A DNA stretch of 64,000 bases, taken from Chloracidobacterium validum. Its GTDB lineage: Bacteria > Acidobacteriota > Blastocatellia > Chloracidobacteriales > Chloracidobacteriaceae. Positions 9,288-16,895 of this stretch are shown here, piece after piece; within the stretch, counting starts at the first letter, position 1; every line of letters begins with the position of its first letter. The position numbers and the translations under genes were made by a program. The DNA is taken from assembly GCF_018304825.1 (NCBI RefSeq), contig NZ_CP072648.1:38501-102500 (forward strand). Reading direction: 5' to 3'. A model generated the notes under the pieces. That model was not told where the DNA came from. It saw only the letters and a list, made by a program, of their open reading frames with translations, and did no database searches.

Positions 9288-10730
9288 ATGGCTGACCATG
9301 TGCCATCCATCCTCATCGTGGACGATGAGTTGAGCATGCGTGAGTTGCTCGACCATGTGTTTCGCCGCGCCGGCTACCGGACGTTTGTTGCCGAAAATGG
9401 CGCGCAGGCCCTGGAGGCGTTGCGGGGAGCGGTCTTCGATATCGTGCTTTCGGATGTCAAGATGCCACGCCTTTCGGGCACCGAACTCTTGCACGAATGC
9501 CGTCAACTATCGCCGGACACGGTGGTGATTTTGATGACGGCCCACGGGACGGTGGAACAGGCCCGCGAAGCCTTCAAGTTGGGGGCGGACGATTTCATCC
9601 AAAAGCCGTTCGATATTGATGAACTCAAGCTCATCGTCAAAAACGCTTTTGAGAAGAGTCTCTTGCGCCGGGAGGTGGCGCTGCTCAAGCGCGAGCTGGG
9701 TGACCGGACGCGCTTGGAGAACATCATTGGGCGGAGCCGTCCAATGCAGGAAGTCTTTCAACTCATTCAAACCATTGCCGGCACCAACAGCACGGTGCTG
9801 ATTACCGGCGAGTCTGGCACCGGAAAAGAACTGGTTGCGCGTGGCATCCATGCCTGTAGCCCGCGCGCCGACCGTCCGTTTGTCTCCATCAATTGCGGCG
9901 CGTTCACCGAAACGCTGCTTGAGTCAGAACTGTTTGGTTACATGAAGGGCGCGTTCACCGGGGCGGCGACCAACAAGAAAGGGCTGTTCGAGGCGGCTAG
10001 CGGTGGGACGCTCTTTTTGGATGAAATTGGGGAAATGAGCCTCGGCATGCAGGTCAAGCTGTTGCGCGCGCTCCAGGAACGCTCGATTCGCCGTGTCGGC
10101 GGCACGGAAGAAATCCCGGTGGATGTCCGGGTCGTGGCGGCAACCAATCGTGATTTGTCCCAAATGGTTGAAGACGGCACATTTCGCAAGGACTTGTACT
10201 TTCGGGTCAACGTCATTCCGATTACGGTTCCGCCGCTCCGTGAGCGGCGGGAGGACATCCGCGACCTGGCCTTGTATTTTCTCAAGAAGTACGGGCAGAA
10301 CCGAGTCCCCCCGATTACAGGCATTGCGGAAGCTGCGCTGAAGCACCTGGAAAACTACTCGTTTCCAGGCAATGTCCGCGAACTGGAAAACCTGATTGAA
10401 CGGGCCGTTGCACTTGAGCCAACCCATGAAGTCCAACCTGAACGCCTGCCCGAGAGTGTGCTGCGCTACGATCCGGCGCGGGCGGCTTCAGCCTTCGATC
10501 TGCCGGAGCAGGGTATTCATCTCGAAAACTTCCTCATGGAGGTTGAGAAGTCCTATATTTTGCAATCGCTGCGCCGAACCCGTGGCAATCAGACCAAGGC
10601 GGCGGAACTGCTCAATATGTCGGTCCGAAGCCTGCGCCACCTGCTGGATAAGCACAAGATTCGCCAAACGGCGAGCATGTTTCGTGAGAGCAGCCCGGCC
10701 CGTACTGGCGACAGCTCAGAAGCGCCCTAG
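9288..10730 (+). CDS. Sigma-54-dependent response regulator (NtrC family), second copy
   Basis: The protein has 480 residues when started at ATG 9288, which puts the receiver (ILIVDDE) at residue 8; upstream codons add nothing conserved. Receiver phospho-acceptor is Asp56 in VLSDVKMP. The AAA+ domain has Walker A GESGTGKE (174-181) and the canonical sigma-54 loop GAFTGA (221-226). A Fis-type HTH (NQTKAAELLNMSVRSLRHLL) lies near 430-460. Unlike the regulator at 3325 it has no adjacent histidine kinase, so its kinase is encoded elsewhere. The C-terminal tail is Ser/Arg-rich and likely disordered. Confidence 0.94.
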   Translation: MADHVPSILIVDDELSMRELLDHVFRRAGYRTFVAENGAQALEALRGAVFDIVLSDVKMPRLSGTELLHECRQLSPDTVVILMTAHGTVEQAREAFKLGADDFIQKPFDIDELKLIVKNAFEKSLLRREVALLKRELGDRTRLENIIGRSRPMQEVFQLIQTIAGTNSTVLITGESGTGKELVARGIHACSPRADRPFVSINCGAFTETLLESELFGYMKGAFTGAATNKKGLFEAASGGTLFLDEIGEMSLGMQVKLLRALQERSIRRVGGTEEIPVDVRVVAATNRDLSQMVEDGTFRKDLYFRVNVIPITVPPLRERREDIRDLALYFLKKYGQNRVPPITGIAEAALKHLENYSFPGNVRELENLIERAVALEPTHEVQPERLPESVLRYDPARAASAFDLPEQGIHLENFLMEVEKSYILQSLRRTRGNQTKAAELLNMSVRSLRHLLDKHKIRQTASMFRESSPARTGDSSEAP

Positions 10731-10771
10731 TCGCCTTTCCGACTGAAGTCCTGAACTACGCCCTACTCCGT

Positions 10772-10797
10772 CCCGAAGGTGCAAGATGGACTTCGGG
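10772..10797 (+). other. Hairpin between the sigma-54 regulator and the carotene desaturase
   Basis: CCCGAAG (10772-10778) can pair with CTTCGGG (10791-10797) over a 12-base loop. There is no T tract after it, so it is not a standard intrinsic terminator. It may still end or stabilise the upstream transcript. Confidence 0.35.
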
Positions 10798-10926
10798 AAC
10801 GGTTGGTCAATCCCGCCCCACGGAGGGCGTGCCGGCGACGTTTCCGGTGGCTTGGCTTTACAGCCCGCTGGCCGGTTTGGGTAGGCTCTAAACAACCATC
10901 ACCTTACCCCCCAACTTGGCACAAGC

Positions 10927-12312
10927 ATGAAAAAAGTCATCATTGCGGGCGGCGGTCTGGCCGGACTGGCGGCAGCCTATGACTTGACCCAGGCTGGGTG
11001 CGCGGTCGAACTCTTTGAAGCGCGCCCGGTTCTCGGCGGGAAGGTATCGGCCTGGAAAGACGCGGACGGAGATTGGATCGAATCCGGGCTGCACGTGTTT
11101 TTTGGCTGCTACGAAGAGCTGTTCAAACTGATGCGCGCCGTCGGAGCCGACGCTCACCTGCGCTGGAAAGCTCCGGTTTGTCACTTTACGCTACCGGGTG
11201 GTGTGACCTACGACATCGTTTCCTGGCGCGGGTTGCCTTTTCCGCTGCATTTGTTGCCCAACCTAGTGACGGCTAGCCAGTTTTCCTTCAGTGAAAAATT
11301 GGCCTATGGAAAAGCCCTGCTGCCGGTGCTGTTCGGAGACAGCCGCTATGCCGATGCGCAGGACGAAATGAGCTACGCCGACTGGCACCGTCAACGGGGC
11401 GTTGGCGACAATCTGCTGGGCGGCATGCTCTTGCCGCAAACCTTGGCGCTGAAGTTTCTTCCGCCGGAAGAGCTGTCGGCCCAGGTGGTGCTCAATGTGT
11501 TTCGCCTTTTTCTCCGCCGGGACGATGGCTTTCAGGTGGCTTTCCTGGAAGGTTCGCCCGAAGAATGCCTCACGCAACCACTTGTGCGGGCGATTGTGGC
11601 GGCTGGCGGGCGCGTTCACACCGGATGCAAGGTCACGCGGATCGAGCTTGACCAAGCCGGACACGTGCGCGGCTTCGTCGTCGGTGAGTCGCTGCGCACG
11701 GCGGATGCTTACTTGTGTGCGCTGCCGGTTCACCAGATGAACCGGCTCATCCCTGAAGCGTGGCGGGCGCAGTACCCATACTTCGAGCACTTGCGAGCCT
11801 TTGCGGGGGTTCCAGTGATGAACGTCCAGCTTTGGCTCGATGGTCGCCTGACAGAGCGTGACAACCTGTTGTTTGGTGGGGCTGGGATCACGCCCGTGTA
11901 CGCCGACATGCGCGTGACCACCCCGCGCTATGCGCCAGCCAGCGGCAACACCATGCTCGAAGCCGTGGTTGCGCCGGCGCGCAATCTAATGGGGTTGAGC
12001 GACCAGGCCGTGGTGGATACGGTCTGGGAGCGCATGACTTCGTATTACCCAACCATCGCACCCCGGCTCAAGGTTGTGAAGTCTTCGGTGGTACGGATTC
12101 CGCAGTCGGTGTATCACCCTAAGCCTGGCCTAGAGCGTTACCGTCCGACACAAGCTTCGCCGGTGCGGAACTTTTTTCTCGCCGGTGGCTTCACCCGTGG
12201 CCACCGTTTCTTCGACAGCATGGAGGGCGCGACCGCCAGCGGAAGGCTGGCGGCCAAGGCGATTTTGGAGCGATTCAACCAAACGACATCCCCACCCCCC
12301 GGCGCTAACTGA
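10927..12312 (+). CDS. Carotene desaturase, plant/cyanobacterial CrtP-CrtQ family
   Basis: This 461-residue FAD-dependent amine-oxidase-type enzyme has the dinucleotide motif IAGGGLAGLAAAYDL at residues 6-20, followed by LGGKVSAWKDADGDW and SGLHVFFGCY. The GLHVFFGCY segment looks like zeta-carotene desaturase (CrtQ). The middle section (FLPPEELSAQVVLNVF, AFLEGSPEE) looks more like phytoene desaturase (CrtP). The end, FFLAGGFTRGHRFFDSMEGA, is typical of the whole group. It should introduce double bonds into phytoene or zeta-carotene at the membrane, passing electrons to a quinone. I cannot separate the two activities by eye. No other carotenoid gene is adjacent. Confidence 0.88.
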   Translation: MKKVIIAGGGLAGLAAAYDLTQAGCAVELFEARPVLGGKVSAWKDADGDWIESGLHVFFGCYEELFKLMRAVGADAHLRWKAPVCHFTLPGGVTYDIVSWRGLPFPLHLLPNLVTASQFSFSEKLAYGKALLPVLFGDSRYADAQDEMSYADWHRQRGVGDNLLGGMLLPQTLALKFLPPEELSAQVVLNVFRLFLRRDDGFQVAFLEGSPEECLTQPLVRAIVAAGGRVHTGCKVTRIELDQAGHVRGFVVGESLRTADAYLCALPVHQMNRLIPEAWRAQYPYFEHLRAFAGVPVMNVQLWLDGRLTERDNLLFGGAGITPVYADMRVTTPRYAPASGNTMLEAVVAPARNLMGLSDQAVVDTVWERMTSYYPTIAPRLKVVKSSVVRIPQSVYHPKPGLERYRPTQASPVRNFFLAGGFTRGHRFFDSMEGATASGRLAAKAILERFNQTTSPPPGAN

Positions 12313-12393
12313 AGCGGAGTGCGCGCCGGGCATCCGCCGGCGATGGGGAGTGCCGGCCTGCACGCCGAGCGACGGGAGGCACGGCCGGGGAAC

Positions 12394-13446
12394 CTATTCC
12401 GACGCGCCCTTGGCCTTGGCGCCGGTGTCCGCTGACGGCGTGACACGGTGTGGCATCAAAATCGCGCGCAGTTCCTGCTCGAGCCGCTCGCAGAGGGCCT
12501 GGTTCGTCGCCAGGGCTTGCTTGGCGTTTTCGCGGCCTTGTCCCAGGCGCTCGCCCCCTTTGATTGAGAACCAGGCGCCGCTCTTCTCGATGAGCTTGTG
12601 CTCCACGCCAAGGTCGAGCAGGTCGCCAATCCGGGAAATCCCCTTCCCATAAATGATGTCAAACTCAACTTCCTTGAAGGGGGGAGCGAGTTTGTTTTTC
12701 GCAATCTTGGCTTTGGTTCGACTGCCGATGACCTCTTCGCCATCCTTGATGGAAGCCGTGCGGCGGATGTCGATGCGGACGGAGGCGTAAAATTTGAGCG
12801 CCCGCCCGCCAGTCGTCGTTTCGGGCGATCCCCACATGACGCCAATTTTTTCGCGGATTTGATTGATGAAAATCAGGCAGGTGTTGGTGCGGTTGGCCAC
12901 CGCCGTCAACTTGCGCAGGGCCTGCGACATCAGGCGGGCCTGGAGTCCGGGGAGGGAGTCGCCCATATCGCCGTCAAGCTCTGCCTTGGGGACGAGGGCA
13001 GCAACCGAGTCCACCACCACCAAATCGAAAGCCGTCGAACGAACCAAGGCTTCGGCAATTTCAAGCGCCTGCTCGCCGCTATCCGGCTGGGAGACGAAAA
13101 GGTTTTCAATATCCACGCCCAGCTTGGCGGCATAGCTGGGGTCAAGCGCATGTTCGGCGTCAATGAAGGCCACCTGTCCGCCGGTGCGCTGCGCTTCGGC
13201 AACGACGTGCAGCGCGAGCGTCGTTTTGCCGCCCGACTCCGGCCCGTAAATCTCGACGATGCGACCCCGCGGCATGCCGCCAATGCCAATGGCCGCGTCA
13301 AGGCTGAGGCAGGTTGTTGAAATTGCCGGGACTTCAAGGGCCTGGCGCTCCCCAAGGCGCATGATGACGCCCTTGCCAAATTGTTTTTCGAGTCCGGCAA
13401 TAGCGGCATCAATGGCTTTGTTGCGTTCCTGTCGTTCGTCAGTCAT
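12394..13446 (-). CDS. recA: Recombinase RecA
   Basis: The protein has 350 residues, normal for RecA. It forms filaments on single-stranded DNA for recombinational repair and triggers LexA cleavage. Visible motifs: Walker A GPESGGKT (68-75), Walker [11 protein letters not shown], loop region [20 protein letters not shown] and the [20 protein letters not shown] segment. Walker A is Gly-Gly where the E. coli protein has Ser-Ser-Gly (GPESSGKT), a mild variation. The acidic/Lys C-terminal tail is short. The gene is divergent from the Cys4-HEAT gene across a 225-bp gap. No perfect GAAC-N4-GTTC LexA box is present, although an inverted repeat lies in that gap. Confidence 0.98.
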   Translation of the reverse strand: MTDERQERNKAIDAAIAGLEKQFGKGVIMRLGERQALEVPAISTTCLSLDAAIGIGGMPRGRIVEIYGPESGGKTTLALHVVAEAQRTGGQVAFIDAEHALDPSYAAKLGVDIENLFVSQPDSGEQALEIAEALVRSTAFDLVVVDSVAALVPKAELDGDMGDSLPGLQARLMSQALRKLTAVANRTNTCLIFINQIREKIGVMWGSPETTTGGRALKFYASVRIDIRRTASIKDGEEVIGSRTKAKIAKNKLAPPFKEVEFDIIYGKGISRIGDLLDLGVEHKLIEKSGAWFSIKGGERLGQGRENAKQALATNQALCERLEQELRAILMPHRVTPSADTGAKAKGASE

Positions 13447-13594
13447 AGGTGATGTTCAGCTCGCGGGAAAACGGACGTGGGGAAGGTAAAGTTTGCCAAA
13501 TGGCACTGAAAATGGACTTTGAACCTTACCTGCTTGGAACTAGATTGAAAAGAGCGACCCGATACGCGCCGGTGCGAACGTGGTTGGCGTCGGG

Positions 13595-13616
13595 ATCAGG
13601 TTCGTTCGGACCTGGT
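13595..13616. promoter_or_regulatory. Inverted repeat in the recA / HEAT divergent gap
   Basis: ATCAGGT (13595-13601) and ACCTGGT (13610-13616) form an imperfect inverted repeat around TCGTTCGG. It lies between the recA start and the HEAT-protein start and could be an operator for either. There is no direct evidence for a binding protein. Confidence 0.25.
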
Positions 13617-13618
13617 CA

Positions 13619-13640
13619 TTGGACATAAGTTGGACATAAA
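13619..13640 (+). repeat. 11-bp tandem repeat, 2 copies, upstream of the HEAT gene
   Basis: TTGGACATAAG is followed directly by TTGGACATAAA (one mismatch). The second copy supplies a TTG that could be misread as a start codon at 13630; the better start is the ATG at 13672. Confidence 0.85.
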
Positions 13641-13671
13641 ACGAAGGCTTTTCGGCTTCCCAGGAGGTCAC

Positions 13672-14820
13672 ATGGCGGCTCCCACCAACCCGCTTTTATC
13701 CGCAATGGTTCGTCCTGAAGCGCAGTCCCGTGGGCTGTGCCCCGCGCTGGCAATGTATTTGTCTTGTGTCAACTGTCCCTTTGTCGCCGCTTGTCCGTAC
13801 AAAACCCGGCTGGGCGATTTTGGGCAAGAAGCCGCAGCGCACGAGCAGCACGAGCGTGACCGGGCGCGCCAGCTCATGGCGGTCTTGCTTGATGAACAGG
13901 CAGGGGATGCCCAGCGTCAAGCCGTTGCAGATGAAGTCGTGGGTTGGCTTGAGTCGGATGTGGGGCTGGCGGCTCAGGTGCGTGGGGAGTTGGCCATCGC
14001 CCTCGGCGACTATGGCGACGCGCGCGCCTTTGAGCCACTCGTGGCGACGTTGGGCGACTTACGACTGAGCGAAAATCAATCCACGCTGCGTGAGGACGCC
14101 GCCCTCGCGCTGGGCGAGTTGAATGACACACGCGCGCGCCTACCGCTGATTCAGTCGCTTTCAGATTGGCGTCCTGGCGTGCGCTTTGCCTGTGCCGCCG
14201 CCCTCGGCAAGCTAGGCGACCCAGAAGCCATCCCGGCTTTGCAGTCCGCGCGTCAGGTGCGCATCGGCGACGACTTTGGACAGCTCAATGAACAAGTTCA
14301 CGAGATGTGTCTCTATGCCCTGGCGTTGCTGGGTGATGCGGACGCGCGTGAGCCGCTGGAGCGCTTGCTAACGGCCGAGCGGCGGGTGGCGCTGTCTCGC
14401 GCCGAGATCGTTTTTGCTTTGGGCGAGCTAGGGAACTGCGCCAGCTTGCCGACCTTGGAGGCCTTATACGCCGACGACATTGGCGAGGGTCTGCGAAGCT
14501 ATACGGCGGTCGCGCTGGGGCGGCTTGGTCGAGATGTACGGGACACCCTGTTTGCGCTCCTGACGGCGGTTGATGAAGGGCTGGCCTTTGAAGCCGCGCG
14601 GGCTTTGGCTGCGCTGGGCGACGAGGCGGCCATTGAGCCACTTGTCTTGCGGGGGCTAACCTCGCGGCAGGGGTATGTGCGTCGCCTATCCGTTGCGGCG
14701 CTGCTTCCCTTCGCACACCGGCCGACGGTGCGGGCAGCACTCGAAGCCTACATAGACCATGAACCAGTCGCCACACTGCGTGAGCGAACGGCCCGGATGG
14801 CCGCCAAAGCCCTACACTAA
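13672..14820 (+). CDS. HEAT-repeat protein with an N-terminal four-cysteine motif
   Basis: This 382-residue protein starts at ATG 13672, with AGGAGG a few bases upstream (about 13661). Near the N terminus is GLCPALAMYLSCVNCPFVAAC, a C-x8-C-x2-C-x5-C arrangement that could hold an iron-sulfur cluster or zinc. From about residue 95 the protein consists of PBS-lyase-type HEAT repeats (ALGDYGDARAFEPLVATLGD, ALGELNDTRARLPLIQSL and so on), about seven or eight copies, forming a protein-binding solenoid. The HEAT-repeat fold includes phycobilin lyases and many scaffolds, so no enzyme function is assigned. It is divergent from recA and convergent with a 2Fe-2S protein gene 11 bp away. Its TAA stop lies in a 15-bp duplication. 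Confidence 0.85.
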   Translation: MAAPTNPLLSAMVRPEAQSRGLCPALAMYLSCVNCPFVAACPYKTRLGDFGQEAAAHEQHERDRARQLMAVLLDEQAGDAQRQAVADEVVGWLESDVGLAAQVRGELAIALGDYGDARAFEPLVATLGDLRLSENQSTLREDAALALGELNDTRARLPLIQSLSDWRPGVRFACAAALGKLGDPEAIPALQSARQVRIGDDFGQLNEQVHEMCLYALALLGDADAREPLERLLTAERRVALSRAEIVFALGELGNCASLPTLEALYADDIGEGLRSYTAVALGRLGRDVRDTLFALLTAVDEGLAFEAARALAALGDEAAIEPLVLRGLTSRQGYVRRLSVAALLPFAHRPTVRAALEAYIDHEPVATLRERTARMAAKALH

Positions 14821-14835
14821 AGAGCCCTAAACTAA
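14806..14835 (+). repeat. 15-bp tandem duplication spanning a stop codon
   Basis: AAAGCCCTACACTAA (14806-14820) is followed directly by AGAGCCCTAAACTAA (14821-14835), with two mismatches. The first copy ends in the TAA stop of the HEAT-repeat gene. The second overlaps the last codons and stop of the convergent 2Fe-2S gene, so one duplication touches both gene ends. Confidence 0.85.
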
Positions 14836-15812
14836 TCGGCTGCGGCTTGCCCCCGGATTGGCGGTTTTTCCCAGTTAGCGAGGACGCCGTTCCACGGCGG
14901 AATGGTCAGTGACACGCGACCTTCGCAGACTGCCTTACACCCGAGGCGAATGAGCGGGTGTTGTGTTCCATCATACGGGTAGCCGATTTTTTCCAGGCGA
15001 GAGACTTCAAACGGGGTAATCGCGTTCAGGTTTTCGGCGCCACTGAGAATACCGATCCAGCATGTACCGCAAGCCCCCGTCTGGCACTCAACCGGAATGG
15101 GTCCGGTAACGCAGCGCGCGTCTTTTTCCTTGAACGATGCAGCATTCGGCATCTGCGCCGCCGCCATCGTGAGCGGTTGACCGTGGAGCGCCCGGAACGC
15201 CGCTGCCGGGTCATTTTCGTCGAAGCGAATCGTATAGATTTGGTTGATGTCGCTGCGGAGCAGCATGTCCCACAGCGAACGCGGCTCTGGGCGACGGCGT
15301 TCGGCGACGACGGCATCGGGTTCGACCGGAGAGGCCGCCGTGCGTGGCGCGGGCTGGCGAAAGACTTCAAGCCCAACCTGCTGGAGCGTCGCGTAGGCAA
15401 CGGCCGTAATGGCCAGCGTCAGGCTGGAATCGGCCCCTGTCCGGCGCGCCGCCTGGCGAATGTGATTTTCCAGCGTGGTGCGCGGTGGAGTTTTCAAGTC
15501 TGTCCAGACGGCTTTCTGCGCCTGCGGCCAAAACCGGTGGCCGTAGAAAAACCGATGTGAGGTGTGCAGGTGCTCGCTGAGCCGATACCGGCCGTTGAGG
15601 AGACAGTCCCGGCGCGCGCGTGCTTCATCTTCGGCCAGCATGTGAAACAGCTTGACGGGGTAAAAAGCAAACCACACCCGCAGGGCGTTGCGATCAACTT
15701 CGTGAACATCTGGCGTCAGGTTGGCGACAATGGCGGCCCAGTCCTGGTCGTTGTGTGAGCGTAAAAATTCGATAAACTGCTGCGCAGGGTCTGACATGAT
15801 GGCGTCATCCAA
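14832..15812 (-). CDS. 2Fe-2S ferredoxin-domain protein
   Basis: This 326-residue protein has a helical N-terminal part (about 1-180) that I do not recognise. Its C-terminal domain carries plant-type ferredoxin cysteines: Cys243, Cys248 and Cys251 (C-x4-C-x2-C) and Cys292, with an extra Cys296. This should bind a [2Fe-2S] cluster for electron transfer, in the cytoplasm since there is no signal peptide. The N-terminal region has many His/Phe/Trp residues (HLHTSHRFFYGHRFW). A start at ATG 15797 (MSDPAQQ) is equally possible. It is convergent with the Cys4-HEAT gene, so the two are neighbours but not co-transcribed. Redox partner is unknown. Confidence 0.8.
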   Translation of the reverse strand: MDDAIMSDPAQQFIEFLRSHNDQDWAAIVANLTPDVHEVDRNALRVWFAFYPVKLFHMLAEDEARARRDCLLNGRYRLSEHLHTSHRFFYGHRFWPQAQKAVWTDLKTPPRTTLENHIRQAARRTGADSSLTLAITAVAYATLQQVGLEVFRQPAPRTAASPVEPDAVVAERRRPEPRSLWDMLLRSDINQIYTIRFDENDPAAAFRALHGQPLTMAAAQMPNAASFKEKDARCVTGPIPVECQTGACGTCWIGILSGAENLNAITPFEVSRLEKIGYPYDGTQHPLIRLGCKAVCEGRVSLTIPPWNGVLANWEKPPIRGQAAAD

Positions 15813-15908
15813 GAAAAACTAAGCGGCGCTCGGCAAAAGGTGTTGCCAGCCAAATTGGCTATCTTAGCCAGTTTGGTGTGGATGTGTCCACTGGGTGAGG
15901 TGTTTGGT

Positions 15909-16886
15909 GTGCGGGCGTTACGATTGACCGACGGCGTTCTCCAGGTTGCCGACGTGCCTTGCCCGAGCGCGGCGGATGAGGCGCTTGTGCGCGTTGAGTA
16001 TGCCGGTATCTGCGCCACCGATGCCGCCATCCTGAATGGCTACGCGAACTTTTCCGGCACGCTGGGCCATGAGTTCGTTGGGGTTGTGGAAACTGCGCCG
16101 GACGCCGGCTGGGTCGGCCGCCGGGTCGTCGCCGACATCAACGTGGGATGCGGCGCTTGTTGCGCGTGCGCTGCGGGCAACGCGCGCCACTGCCCCAGGC
16201 GAACGGTCCTGGGTATTCGCGACCGCGATGGCGCGTTTGCCGAGTTTGTGACCGTGCCGGCCGCCAATCTCTACGCCGTACCGGAAAGCATTTCTCCCCT
16301 CGCCGCGGTCTTTACCGAACCACTGGCCGCGGCCTGCCGGATTCTGGAGCAGGTTGCCATACCGCCTGGGTCGCTCATCGGGGTTCTTGGGGATGGAAAG
16401 CTTGGGCAACTCATCGCGCAGGTGCTCCGGGCGCATGGCTTGTCGGTCAGGCTGGTCGGACGCCATGCCGGCAAGCTTCGCATTGCTGAAAAGCTTGGTC
16501 TTCAGGTGCAAACTGCCGATGCCCTGAAGACTGCAACGCACCGCTTTGACGTGGTCGTTGAGGCAACCGGTCGCGCGGACGGCTTTGCCGATGCGTTGCG
16601 GCTGGTGCGTCCGCAGGGGACGGTTGTTTTGAAGACCACGGGCCGCGAGGCTTGGCCGCTGCCCTCGGCGGCTGTGGTTGTGCCCGAAGTCACGCTGATT
16701 GGGTCGCGGTGCGGCAATATGGCGGCGGCGCTCCAGTTGCTTGCCGAGCAGAAGGTCAACCCCTTGGTGCTGATTGAGGCGGTCTATGACCTTGCCGACG
16801 GGTTGCGCGCGGTTGAGCACGCCAGGCGGCCGGGCGCGCTCAAGGTTCTCCTGCGCATGGCTTCGGCCGCCGTGTCTGAAGACTGA
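15909..16886 (+). CDS. Zinc-dependent alcohol dehydrogenase family (MDR) oxidoreductase
   Basis: Started at GTG 15909 (MRALRLTDGVLQV), with GGGTGAGG about 10 bases upstream, the protein is 325 residues. A further upstream ATG adds a poor, unconserved leader. The catalytic zinc ligands fall in GICATD and GHEFVG. The structural zinc loop is CGACCACAAGNARHC (C-x2-C-x2-C-x7-C), and the NAD(P)-binding motif is GVLGDGKLGQ. It belongs to the medium-chain dehydrogenases related to threonine/sorbitol dehydrogenases. The substrate is unknown and the gene appears single. Confidence 0.88.
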   Translation: MRALRLTDGVLQVADVPCPSAADEALVRVEYAGICATDAAILNGYANFSGTLGHEFVGVVETAPDAGWVGRRVVADINVGCGACCACAAGNARHCPRRTVLGIRDRDGAFAEFVTVPAANLYAVPESISPLAAVFTEPLAAACRILEQVAIPPGSLIGVLGDGKLGQLIAQVLRAHGLSVRLVGRHAGKLRIAEKLGLQVQTADALKTATHRFDVVVEATGRADGFADALRLVRPQGTVVLKTTGREAWPLPSAAVVVPEVTLIGSRCGNMAAALQLLAEQKVNPLVLIEAVYDLADGLRAVEHARRPGALKVLLRMASAAVSED

Positions 16887-16895
16887 CCGGCAAGG

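Noticed and set aside
10772..10797. Intrinsic terminator
   Set aside because: A hairpin is present but no T tract follows, so termination is not claimed.
12598..13320. 240-residue plus-strand ORF
   Set aside because: Antisense to recA; a codon-bias shadow.
15918..16820. 300-residue minus-strand ORF
   Set aside because: Antisense to the zinc alcohol dehydrogenase.
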